This document shows, one piece after another, positions 26,010 to 37,195 of a stretch of 64,000 bases of DNA (position 1 is its first letter; every line of letters begins with the position of its first letter). Both the position numbers and the translations under genes were made by a program. The notes under the pieces were generated by a model. The model saw only the letters and a program-made list of their open reading frames with translations. It was not told where the DNA came from and did no database searches. The stretch comes from Platycnemis pennipes (taxonomy: Eukaryota > Arthropoda > Insecta > Odonata > Platycnemididae): contig OW121850.1 in assembly GCA_933228895.1 (NCBI GenBank), forward strand, positions 26,607,773-26,671,772, in the 5' to 3' direction.

Positions 26010-26545
26010 TTTCAGAATTTTATAAGTTCACGATGAACAAAGTGAAAGAGAAATTGCCTGAAGATTTGCCCAGACGAAAAGGGCATTTTAACAAAAGAAG
26101 ATTCTGCATACCGCTGCAAATAAAAGCGTAGAAGTGAGGAAATATTTCACTAGAACATACATATGGAGCATGCTACTATATGGCAGCAAAGCATGGACTA
26201 TTGTAGCAGCAGAGAAGTAAAGGCTGGAAGCATTTGAAATGTGGTGACAAACGAAGAAGTGTTAAGAGGAGTGGGAGAAAAGAGAAGTCTGCAGGCAACT
26301 CCAAAAAGAAGGCGGGACAATTTAACCGGCCATATCTTTAGGCAGGTTGGCCTGATGAAGACGATCGTCGAGGGAAAAGTGAACGGGAAGAATGGTAAAG
26401 GTAGGTCTCGTATGAGATGCATGGAACAAGTTGTGAAGGATGTACAAGAAAAGAATTACGTCAAATTGAATAAGTTTGACGATAGAAGAATCGAGTGGAG
26501 GGCTGCGTCAAACACATCTTACGATTGTTGACCGACAATGATGAA
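26010..26545 (+). mobile_element. 5'-truncated RTE-like LINE copy
   Basis: The copy begins near the post-RT block (decayed equivalent of 51.07 kb) and runs to the common 3' end (TTACGATTGTTGACCGACAATGATG). Recognisable pieces are TYIWSMLLYGSKAWTIVAAE (26155 onward), then a deletion of about 39 nt that removes the CYRRM...W block, and then an open frame at 26241-26531 with NEEVLRGVGEKRSLQATPKR and TIVEGKVNGKNGKGRSRMR. The 96-codon frame is part of the LINE, not a separate gene. Confidence 0.85.
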
Positions 26546-26565
26546 TTGCAATAATAATAATAACA

Positions 26566-26622
26566 ACTAGCAGATCTACAGGCAGTCTCTGTCTGCTGTG
26601 CTCTTGAGGTGAACTTTGTGTT
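26566..26622 (+). repeat. Dispersed repeat, copy 2
   Basis: This is the inverted partner of 1486-1552 (shared TGTGCTCTTGAGGTGAACTT and CTAGCAGA). It starts about 20 nt after the LINE tail. The TAGGCAGGCAGTTACTGC at about 26699-26716 may be a further part of the same element. Confidence 0.6.
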
Positions 26623-27577
26623 CAAGGGTCAAATGAGATTTTAGTGTTTGGAAACTACTGATGACACATAACCAATAGGTGGCAGTAGTGCTTGTGCTTT
26701 AGGCAGGCAGTTACTGCTTCTCTACTCAAAGTAGTCTTTGCATTTATTTACATTTTTGTGCACCAACTTTTCATAAGCATTTTGCATGCAGAGAGGAGGA
26801 AATGGCTATTTTATAAATAGAGAAATGTGTCCCACTCTAATTATCCTTTATTATTTTGTCCTTTTTTCTACACCATATTTTCATTATATGTTGTCTTCCA
26901 CTCTCAAAAATTACATTTTTGCATTTTTCTCTGCACCACAAACTGCTAATAATCCAAAACTACTGCCAAATCATAAAGACAGAGAATCCACACTCAACGC
27001 AGCAAACCTCACCCTTTCAGTTCCAAAATTGGGAGAGAACGAAACAAAACGGATTCAGAATGACGGACGGACTGACACGCTACTACATTAATATAGCAAA
27101 CGGTAATAGCAATATAAGGTAATAGCAAACGGCAAAGGGGCGTTCCTATTCACGGCGGTGACAAGGGCAGCAGACGGTCTCGGTTTGGACTTGGACCTTA
27201 CTCCCAGCGTAGAAGCGGATATCCAAATCCCAAAAAAATCTTTGCGAATACAAATGGATTAACCTAAATGTATGCCAGCCATCATTTATTTTATGATTAT
27301 TACTTCATGAAATAGCTTTATAAAACTAATTTCATTACCAGCTGTTTTGGTGTCTGCTATTATTATTGAACCGTATTTTATTCGTTGAAATATAAAACAA
27401 AAAAATTAGACGAATTGAAAATGGAGGAATTAACAGCAGATATAATTATGGGTGTTTTCAAGTCTGTTTCCGCACTTCAGACCGGGAGGAAAGGTATAAG
27501 GATAGGGATGGAAGGGATGGGGATTGCCAACCTGGTGTGGTGGTTAAACAGCAGATATCAACAAATGGGCAATAGTT
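26623..27577. other. Unassigned DNA
   Basis: Overlapping frames of 88-101 codons at 26786-27122 and 64 codons at 27385-27579 carry no known motif. I see nothing else. Confidence 0.5.
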
Positions 27578-27690
27578 AAAATAGGAAGAATTACATCAAT
27601 ATGAATAGGCTGGCCGACGGAAGAATCATGTGGAGGGCTGCGTTAAACCAATCCCAGGATTGTTGGCAGATAATAATGATGATGATGGAA
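27578..27690 (+). mobile_element. Short 3' fragment of RTE-like LINE
   Basis: YINMNRLADGRIMWRAALNQ is the extreme C terminus of the LINE protein. It is followed by CCCAGGATTGTTGGC and an AATAATGATGATGATGG tail, like the other copies. The 5' end is truncated to about 110 bp. Confidence 0.8.
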
Positions 27691-27788
27691 GAAAACTTAT
27701 TATTATTATTTAAATCAAACACAATTAAGTCCACCTACAAAAAAGAATTCAATAATATTTCTACTATTTCTTGAAACTAAATAATATC

Positions 27789-27849
27789 AGAGTCCTCTAC
27801 ATGGCGGCTACTTCATTTGTAGTGTATTAGCCGCCATCTAGAGGACTCT
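27789..27849. repeat. Short hairpin, 21-bp arms
   Basis: AGAGTCCTCTACATGGCGGC at 27789 onward pairs with 27829-27849 with one mismatch, around a 19-nt loop. GC-rich arms in AT-rich DNA suggest a minimal inverted-repeat element. Confidence 0.8.
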
Positions 27850-29166
27850 TCATAATTTATGATATAAGAAATTGATAACTATTTCTTGAGGCATAAACAA
27901 AACATCTTCCCAGTTGTCGGTTACGCATATTGCTACAAGAGTTTTAGGAATTGCCAAAAGAAAGAACCCCAGCTTTTAATAGAGTAGTACGCTCACCGTT
28001 ATCAGGAAATGCTGCTTGTAGCTAAGGGACGGGAACTTGCGTTATTAACATTTTTCAGATAATAGAACTCTTGGATGGCATACGTCTCACTGCAAGAAAT
28101 AGAGCTTCACTATTGGCTTTATAAGAAACGGACGTGGCGATTACATCCGTGAAACTGTTAATGTGAGGGTAGTTTATGGAAGAGAAATAGAATTACTCAA
28201 AGGAGAAGGTCAAATATGTGTTTTACCTGTACGTGTAGCCATGCGTTAAAATCGCCAGACGATCGCAAATATAAACTGCACAAGCAATTGCTTCATTTTT
28301 GCTTCACGACTGTCGTCATTCTACATGACAGCATGTCATTGCATATATGTAGTAAGGATTTTACATGGATTACGCTTGAATGTTCTACAGGAAGGTTTAT
28401 ACTATGACGGCGCATGACTAGATCTGAGGGGAGTTCCTCAGTGAGGGGATCTTAATGAGAAAAAATCTAGATAATGATATGCTGCGCCAATGCAGGTATT
28501 GGGATAGGATAATCCTCTGGATAAGAACTGGGAAAAGATTGGTGACTAAAGTAAATGAAGATGACAACTGTGTAAAAGAATCTGACGTGACTTCGATGCA
28601 CGCTAAAGATCTGTTACAGATCTACCACCTAAATTTTACATATCCATAATAAGGGTTTTAAACTTGACTTCTTGGAGAAATTTTAAATTGTCAAACGACG
28701 GTTTTCCCCCGAAGTCGTCCTTTTAAATGACTTAACAGATTTTTTATGTTTTCCGCTGGCCTCAAGTTCTTTTATTCCCCATTATTCGCCAACACCCAAA
28801 ATATTTGACCTAACCTTTAGAATAGATCCCCTCCTCCTATGGTGTACCTCCATGCTCTACTTACCTTCTCATCTTAACCTCCAACCTGTTTACAACTCAG
28901 CGTTCCTTAAAATTCATTACCCTTCCTAAACAAACATCCCAGTCCAGAGAATTATTTAAGGCCTCCCCAATGCTGTCATTTTAGCTTCTAGATAATGATA
29001 CGTGTGTGTTGAAATCAATAGGGCGATTAAAAGTTTTGTCCTGGTCCACCTGTACTCGAATGGGTAGGGTAAAAGGAGGCAGGAAATTCATTTTCATTGA
29101 CTTTAGTACTTAAATGCGTAGGGAATTACATCTCGTCAAGGGGAAAAAAAGAAATCTCTATATAAG
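27850..29166. other. Unassigned DNA
   Basis: Two short frames (28216-28407 and 28455-28649) have no known motif. A pyrimidine-rich stretch lies at 28750-28960. No gene is supported. Confidence 0.5.
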
Positions 29167-29278
29167 CCAGGATCCCTTATTCACATGGCAATTTTACCGA
29201 GGTTCAAGGTACTCGATGTTGAGTAACATCTAGTACCTTGAACCTCGGTAAAATTGCCATGCGAATAAGGGATCCTGG
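29167..29278. repeat. Near-perfect 112-bp palindrome
   Basis: The arms are 29167-29220 and 29225-29278 (54 bp), with two mismatches and a four-base loop GAGT. The right arm runs into the A-box region of the adjoining SINE at 29278. The arms share the TGGCAATT string that also occurs in the SINE body at about 29368-29376, but over too short a length to prove common origin. Confidence 0.9.
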
Positions 29279-29510
29279 GTAGCGTAGTGGTCTGCGCAGA
29301 GGCCTGCGCAGTGGCCCGGACAGCCAAAAGTCAGTGGTTCGATTTCCGGTCAGGTGAATTTTTTCGCATGGCAATTAATGTGAATTTCACCGCCGCGCCG
29401 TTCACGCGGCAGGATTGAAATATCCTACATTTACCGTTTGCCTTGGCGTGTCGTCCCTTTTAAACCCCCACTGATGCTAGCCACTCTGCAGTCGTCACGT
29501 TTCACAAGAA
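29276..29510 (+). mobile_element. tRNA-derived SINE
   Basis: The A box GTAGCGTAGTGG lies at about 29279-29290 and the B box GGTTCGATTTCC at about 29336-29347. A GC-rich segment (CACCGCCGCGCCGTTCACGCGG) and a TCGTCCCTTTTAAACCCCCA motif follow. It belongs to a different family from the 10.0/31.3-kb pair. The 3' boundary is approximate. Confidence 0.7.
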
Positions 29511-31320
29511 GAAGACAAAATGGTGATTCCACAGTTGACTCATGAACTTGGACCCAACACTTAAACATAACAGTGCCAAGTGTACCCACTGGTAAAAGTG
29601 ATGGAATTGATTAGTCCCTAGGACAGTGGAATTAAAATGTAGGTTTGGGGAACGCGATGGGAGAAGTTAAAGGAACAGGGTGCTGAAGAGGAACTGAAAA
29701 GGCTTTTAGAAATATTTCTTACCTGAAAACAATCAACGTCAAAACTATGTTTAGTCACATAATTAAACGTAGATTTAGTATTGCGATTACAGCAACTGAA
29801 GATGGCAATGAAAAATAGCACCTTAGCTACGTATTGAAATAGTATCAAAAGAAGAACAAACAATCTACCATTAGAAATTTTTAAAATATATTCCACTTGC
29901 GTAGTAGCCGTAATTTAACGTGTATGAATTTAAAAAACATACAACATACTAAGAGATTATAAGTTGCAGATTTTTCAGAAAATTGTACGTCTTGGGTGAT
30001 CTAGAATTGCGGTTTTTTTCTCCTCGAGGCAACGGTGTATTTGTATATTAAGCCAGTCTCGTGGTTTTTCCGATCCTTCGCTGACATGAAGATACCCAAG
30101 AGGAAAAAAAAAGAATCCCTGCAGACGTGGGTCACAATGGAATTTTCGGTGGCGCATGTCTGAGGCAGTACACTGGTTGAAAAGCTCTGCTCAGATGATG
30201 GATGTTGGATGTTTTCGGGTCGGAGGAAAGTTTGGACTACAAGATAGGATGAGGCATGCCGCTCACGAACCCGAAATTTAATGGGGACGAGCGACCTCGA
30301 CGGTGCGGCGTACTATGTCATCACTAGCCTAACTTCTCCCGATAGCCCCTTCCTCGCCGTGAGTCAGTGTTTTCGGGACTTCGGAATTAGGTCGTCGAGT
30401 GCTGAAACCCATACAATTATGCCGGCCGACGTGGGCGTTCGGTTTTCGCGATGATTAAAACCGCGGTGAAATCGGTGAAGTGGCCCAATTTCAAAACGTC
30501 GCCACCGCAGGTTTGATTAGTCTCCTGTAAATTTGATTTGTCTCCTGGAGATTTTCCACTTAAAGACGCTATTTTTTTTAGCTTACTCTCAGTTAAAGAG
30601 TTTGATCTCTTATCGTTTACCTTAGATCTCTTGCTCCGACACAATCATCCTTGTTGACTATTTTTAAGTAACTTGTCCATCTGTACGAATGTTGATCTCA
30701 TTTCCCCTATATTTACATGAAAGTAGAAGTGTATGACTATTTTTGACCATTTACCAAATTAAGCTATTTCAGCCCGTACAAATACTATTTCCTGCGTGGA
30801 TACTCGACAATGTAAAATGACGCTAGCATAATATGGCCGGAAAAGCTGTTCATTCTCTTTAATTCTTATTTAATTAGTACTTTACCACGAGTATCAGGTT
30901 TCAATAGCTCAGCTCCTTTAAATTGAGTATCTGGAACGTAAAGCTGAACGCTGACCCTCACGCCTCCTTTTCAAACAAAAATAGTTATTGATTTATTTAG
31001 GTACGCAATTGACAAAGCAAGTTTTTGTTTCAGCCTAAAAAGCCACTATATACTGTTAAAAGTGTATCCCTTAATGTATCCCTATTATCATTTATAATAT
31101 TCCTTCTTCTAATTCCACAACCTATTGCGTTTGTCTTCCCTATCACTTCATACCCATTATTTTCTCGATCACTACGCTTTGAAAACAAATAACAAATAAA
31201 AGGATTGACGCAGAAATCTTCACTTTTCTGCGTATACAGTGCAGTGGTAGATGATTCATTTTCTCGTAATCGTAAATTTTTGACATAATTAAGATAATTA
31301 CGATTACTCACTCAGCGATT
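29511..31320. other. Unassigned DNA
   Basis: A GC-rich patch lies at about 30160-30420. A local tandem duplication of TTTGAT(T)AGTCTCCTG-like sequence lies at 30512-30548. A 93-codon frame (31030-31311, minus) and a 92-codon frame (29618-29896, minus) have no known motif. Confidence 0.5.
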
Positions 31321-31547
31321 CAACCCGAAGGTTGGTTTTGATAGGTGAGGGTAGAGCTCACCCCGGACTAAGTTACAGGCGTGTGAATTTCACACATTCA
31401 GGGTTGGGGAGGCAGTTCATTTCCCTGGGCCACCTCACACTCCGAGGATTTTTCGTTCGGGGTCGTCCACTTCCCCTTCACCCGGATTTGCACCCGGGAC
31501 CCTTCGATCAGTAGCCAAGCGCTCTATCCACTATGCTACCACGCTCC
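31321..31547 (-). mobile_element. tRNA-derived SINE (family shared with 10.0 kb), minus strand
   Basis: Minus-strand pol III boxes are clear. The A box GTAGCATAGTGGATAG is at about 31525-31541 and the B box GGGTGCAAATCC at 31484-31495. The 3' end is CAACCCGAAGGTTGG at 31321. The body aligns along its length with 10001-10250. This copy has the better tRNA-like head. Confidence 0.85.
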
Positions 31548-34141
31548 TATGATAATTATGATACAAGACATAATTAAGATAATGAGATCCATATGCGTGT
31601 GTTTCACTGGATGTGATTCTTACCTCCACTGAAGCCACCCTGGCACACCCTGCTACATTCTCATACTATCGCAGATATTGGGGCACAAAAATTTATCACT
31701 ACTTCAGGAATTTATTTCCTGTAAGCAGTCAGATACGTAGACTTAAATACATGGAGACTAATGTTACATCTTTGCAGTCCAAATTTCGTTTTATGAGAAG
31801 ACTAAGAGTTTAAAATAGGGTAATGTTTTTGAAAACAAACGGCAGTTATAGGCATATTCCATGTATGGAAAAATACTCAAATACACAAAGTGAAGAATTT
31901 TCCTCGATAAACGACAGATTTTTTGTGTTATATTCGATAATATACGTTGAATTCATGAATATATTTAGAAATACACAAGGTAATATTACAAATTATTTAC
32001 ACCTTATTTACTCGTGCAATCCGCGAACCTTTTTTCCTCAATTTCTATTTTCTTGCATCGCTTATTTTTCCCTACTTCCGCAAGCTCAGAGACAGATTCA
32101 AAGTTGAAAAACATTAAAATAAATGGAAATAAAATTTTCAAATAGCGAGAATAATTTCACACCATCAAATAGATTTAAAACTAAAGAAACTGGAAAGATA
32201 GGTAATCTTTTCCTATACTAATACATAGTAATGACGGCAATGTTCTTGTACTTCATGACATTTTTCGAGTATCATCGTTTTAGGTTACTTCACATTAATG
32301 AATAATTTTCTTTTTTTAAACGACTCTTATATCTGGCCATTATTAAAATTTATAACGATCAAACAAAAAGGATATCTTTCACGTCTCCCCTCAGGAATGA
32401 AAAACATTAAAAAAATGAAAATTTTAATGACATTCAATGCTGGTATCCAATTAATCTATTTGTTTTCCATTGAGATTGTATAAAAAAATTGGCTACAAAA
32501 TCTCATAAGGACCACTCAGTAAGGATGAAAATATGACGTTATTCCTCTCTATTTTGGTCACGGCGTAAAAGGGGTATCGCTTCTTGGTGGAGTACTTTCA
32601 AGATCTGTATTCAATTTTCCGATCCAAAGTGTCTTTGCCGAATGTCGCGATGGATAGTCCTCTCGCGGGCACATGAAAAATGGGATAAAAATCCTCCCAC
32701 GCAGTCAGCACAGTGCTGGAAAATCTTCCCGAGCAAAAAATTGAGCTGGGGGTAAAACCGTTCAGAGGAATCTCACCAACTTGGAAACACTTCTGGGATA
32801 TCTCGTATTGAATCGCCCGGCAACAGTAAACTTTGTGCGAGGATAAAAAAGTCCAATTCAGTCCAGATATCTTCAAGTTCTTCCTGGAAGGATGTTTTAT
32901 CCGAGAAGAAATGTAGGTACCTCCTGTCTCAAGCGCTTGGCGAGGACAGGATAAGAAAAGAGGCGGTGCCGACAAAACACTTCGAAAACTTCGCGTAGGC
33001 CGAAGTTTTCTCGGTCAATTGAAGCACGCGAACCATTACGAGCGACATTATGCGGAACTTTGTCGAGCAAGACCAGCCACAATGGGACTTTTTTTAGTGT
33101 ATTCATACTTTCAGCGAGTTCCCAAAAATTTCTGAAATATTTCCCTCCACATGGGGATAGAAACGGGAAAAAATAAACACTAAAATGAATGAAATCTGAC
33201 AATTAACCTGGTCTATGAAGAAAACCTAATTCCTTCTCATTTCTCTACTTTCTCACGTAAATCAAAATCCGATACTCTGATTTAATTTCACCAAAAATTT
33301 CAATAACAGATTTCATATATTAGATTCCTTAGCATAATCATTCCATCGGTCAGTAGGCTTGGAAAAATAAAAGTAAAACGTCCGAGATCAATTCTTGTGG
33401 TTGCAAAAAAACACTCCAAAATGTGGCAGCTGTATCTCGCCGCAAAGCCAAAAGAACTTGAGGGATGAAAGAGATGTGGGGTGCTTCTTTGAGGCAGTTG
33501 CTGTGAAGGCAGAGGAAAATAAGAAGAAAATGGTGACGGCGCAAGTGAGACGAAGAAGTGGGAACCAAGATCAGGAGAGTTTTGGAAAGGACGCAGAGAT
33601 AGCAAACTCACAGCCAGCCCATCCCATTATACATAACTCCGGAGCCAACGTCCTGGCTGCCATTTACAAAACCAAGTCGTAAACTCCCTTCAAACAGGGC
33701 TTTTCCTTTTCTCCCCCCTTTTTTAAACTCCAACCGAAACATCTTCATCGTTTTCCAGAGGATAAACTCGCTTAGGAATTCTTGTATCAATCATTTGTGG
33801 AGTCCCACGACGGCTACGAGAGACGGAAGAGTTTCACGGTTTTATGACTTTAAAGGATTACGGTTCGGATGACTCCGTGCCCGAAGTTCCAAGAGGGAAA
33901 AAGAGATGTCGCTCCGCCACTCGTCGGCGTTCGGCCCCGAGGCGTCCGCTCCGAGTTACTTCCACCCCACCGCTTCGTCAATTCAGCTCCATCCGACCCT
34001 TTGTTCTCCACTCTGATACCTGAGCGGAGAGGACGATGGAATTGAAGGCCATTCCTCCGTCCTCCCTCATCTTTCCTTCCTAATTACGACAGTGACGAGA
34101 TAGAAATTCAACCCATACTCCGTTCAAGGGGTTTTATAAAG
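31548..34141. other. Unassigned DNA; GC-rich patch 33.84-34.08 kb
   Basis: Several 60-125-codon frames (31823-32107; 32598-32975 minus; 33300-33611 minus; 33395-33682) show no recognisable domain, and the last two overlap on opposite strands. A GC-rich patch lies at 33840-34080. No gene is supported. Confidence 0.5.
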
Positions 34142-34405
34142 GACTAGCTGAAGTTCCCGCTGATATTCAACGGCTGAGAGAAAAGACAAATGTATGCGTA
34201 ATATAAGATTGTAACATTTACTGCAAAGGACGAATCCCAACTTGGAATATGGAGCTATCTTTCGCTCCAAAACAAAATAAACCTACGGAAATACGTAAAT
34301 GCTCTAGCATTTATCAAGCCACCACCTTTACAAAAATGGGAATTCTGTTCCCATTTTCTAGCTGAAGGTGCCCATTGATATTCAGCGGGAAGGAGAAATT
34401 TTATA
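34142..34405 (+). repeat. Two related about 45-bp direct repeats
   Basis: CTAGCTGAAGTTCCCGCTGA at about 34143 is followed by TATTCAACGG. A similar CTAGCTGAAGGTGCCCATTGATATTCAGCGG lies at about 34359-34389. They are probably two fragments of one dispersed repeat. The family is not identified. Confidence 0.45.
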
Positions 34406-34779
34406 TTTACCCATTATATTTAGACATTTAAACTTTTTTCATCAAACGTGCCTTAACGCATATTTAAATTCCCTATTTACCGGTACTTTAGATATGAATT
34501 ATTTTTATCTTACTTCTCATGTTTTTATTAAACTCTCTTAAATCTCAAACTGTAACATTCGACGACATTTTCGAAGGACATCTATATTTTCCCTTCGTGT
34601 CTCAGGTCGGTGCAAATTCACAAACTCATAAAGAAAAACATATTTAAATACTCCTCATTTTACCGAATTGAAGTGAACAAAATCCGTGAGTTGCGCTAGC
34701 AGTCATTACGGATGTATTTTTGAAAAAAAACGTATCCGAACTTACATATTTGTATCATATTCATCCACCAAATTTAATC

Positions 34780-35390
34780 TTAACAATTGGATCCAAAATG
34801 CTTGAACCATATTGCAAGCTTACAAGTGCGAAATAATCTTTTTCATTTAACTTTTACAATTGAACAATTTCCCAGAATTAGTTTGATAATTTCCATTCTC
34901 TTCAGCGCTGTGCCATACACATATCGAATATCATTCCCCCATGATAGATTTGAAGTAAGAGTGAATCCCAAATATTTAAATTCTATGCCAATATTATGAT
35001 TGTAGATACAGAAATGTTTTTATGGAGTTGTTTGGTCGTAAATATAATTTGGTCGTCTACATAAATAAAATGGTCAGCAAGAATACTTCAACATACCTAA
35101 GTATATTATGATTTTATAATAACTTTTTATATATTATAAATTGTAATTCATATCTTTTTCTGCCAGAGGTGCCATTCAGTGCACTTTTTAAATTTAGCTC
35201 TAAACCAGGAAATGACAGAATTAAAATCGAATGTTTGGGAATAATTTTCTGTTTTTTCTTGTAATTTATTTCTCAATACGCGACCTCATTATCAGCAATT
35301 AATCTTAGGTTACCGGAAATTTTGTCAGTGATATCACTGATGTACATGAGGAGCATTCAAATCTAACCTTTTTAATTAATTACACATAAG
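34780..35390 (-). pseudogene. Decayed reverse-transcriptase remnant of a Jockey/CR1-like LINE, minus strand
   Basis: Minus-strand translation gives LLMYISDITDK and ISGNLRLIADNE near 35285-35345. This is the region of the RT active-site box, where families read LRLFADD, and the second Asp has become Asn. About 300 bp later FKYLGFTLTSNLSW appears (34967-34983 and onward), the block that follows the RT in Jockey, CR1 and related LINEs, then LKRMEIIKLILGNC. Stops interrupt it. It is a different lineage from the RTE-like copies. Neither end is defined. Confidence 0.65.
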
Positions 35391-37111
35391 TGGAAATATT
35401 AGTTTATTGTGAAATCCTTGTGAAATATTTTAATGAAATAAAAAATTACATCTCATCATTACATTTTTTATTTCACCTGACTTAAGCACGCCTTGAAATA
35501 AAAACCCTGGCTCTGTTTTACAAGAGCCACTTTCACAGAAATCGTGTTAGCTTTTAACTTTTGTTTAAAGTTAAAATATTATCCAACAGCAATACGTTTT
35601 GAGTTGATGAGTGATTCATCTCAGATTCTCAAATGAGAGTTCTAGGGACACACATATAACATTTTCTAAAAACTCTCGGTAGGTGAAGTGGCTACGCTGA
35701 GTTATGCCACTATGACAACCTGTGAAGTTGAGTGATCGTTTTCGATGTACAAACCTATTTTGAGCGACCGTCGCACAACGTTCACAATGGAAAACATGGA
35801 AAAATATCTTGTCTGGTGCTACTTTTCAACGCGTCTTCAAGACAATGAAACTTAAAGTAAATGAAACTTGGTAAATATTTTTCTTATATTTTACATGATG
35901 CTATAAAAAATAAAATCTATTTTCTAAAACTTATATTTTAACTTTTTAATATTCCCTCCCCAAAATAAAGATAGATATTTATCAGCTATAAAAATAAGAA
36001 GAATTGACATTTTTCTTCCCAAATTGCTGGACATCTAGAGTGTTATTCAGAAAAAAAATTTGTTAACTGTGGTTTTTCCTTTCTTAAAGTCCATATAACA
36101 ACTTAAAAACCCATGAACCCGCAAGATTATCTCGGCTCTTTTTTCTAATAATTAAAATTAAGAGTTGAATACCAATTATCTTTGAAGCCTCAAAAAGTAA
36201 CAGCCTCATCAAATCTTGAAATCTTGATCCTGTGATGTATTCATTCATATTAGCGCACATGCAATAAAATGCCAATGTAAAAACATGCTATGGTGCATAT
36301 TTCACTAGCTAACTCTTTGTTTATACCTGGCTTACTTATTCCGTCTTATAGCATATTAATGGAAGATATGAACAAAAAACCTTAATCACATTTGGGCCCA
36401 CTCAGCAAGCTGTTGAAAACTACCCATACTCCCTTAAATTTAGCAACTTTCTCACGAAAATACCTCAGACTGTTGAGGGACTATAGCGCTGTAGTTATTT
36501 CTCAGTATTACGATACTATGAAGAAAGAATAAAAATACCCTTCCTTTAGATTTTTTTAGGTCGCGCGAATTCAAATAACTTGTCATGGTAACTATAACGA
36601 AATTTTCTCAATTTATTCTAATTTAACATTAATTTAGCCTAAGGATTTTTCAATGTTGAAAATTTATTTTAAGTTACGAGAATTTTTCTTAGAAGACTGA
36701 ATTAGCATGCATACCGACGCCCTTACACCCTTTTTGTAAACTCCATGACCTTTTGTAGCGAATTTATTATTATTATAGTGTATCAAAAAGTACATACTGG
36801 GATGTGAATCTTGTCATATTTAAGGGATAAAAGGATCACTTTTACTATTAAATGTCTACTGAAATCTCATCGTCTCTACACTTGATGACGAAATGACATT
36901 ATAAAATATGAACAACCAAACGAGACTAGATACCAAATACTTTAGGTAAAATCAAGCATCGTGTTCAACGAAATAATTAACTGTCTTTCTTTTAATCATG
37001 CAATCTTCTGTGTAGATTGGCAGATGCACTTAGGATCAGAATGGAAGATTCGAAGTGTTTTTTTATTTTTTCAAGCAAAAACCCAAAGGATTGAGATGAG
37101 AGTAAAATCAA
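35391..37111. other. Unassigned AT-rich DNA
   Basis: A weak hairpin (TGAAATAAAAAAT and near-complement) lies at about 35434-35475. I see no gene. Confidence 0.5.
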
Positions 37112-37195
37112 GTAAACTTTGTTTTTTCACACTAATTATTTGGTACAGCCCGACCGATTTCAATACTTCCGTGTCATTCTCAAGTGACAATACGA
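37112..37195 (-). repeat. Fragment with the Penelope/fold-back tail motif
   Basis: Read on the minus strand it gives CTTGAGAATGAC, then GAA...GAAATCGGT, then AATAATTAGTGTGAAAA. The first 12 bases are identical to 60848-60859, and the order of motifs is the same as at 24.99-25.06 kb. Only one arm is present. Confidence 0.5.

Noticed and set aside
8381..31547. tRNA genes
   Set aside because: All tRNA-like boxes found continue into SINE bodies and none folds into a full cloverleaf with a clear acceptor stem.
35434..35475. AT-rich hairpin
   Set aside because: Arms of A/T runs are expected by chance at this base composition.
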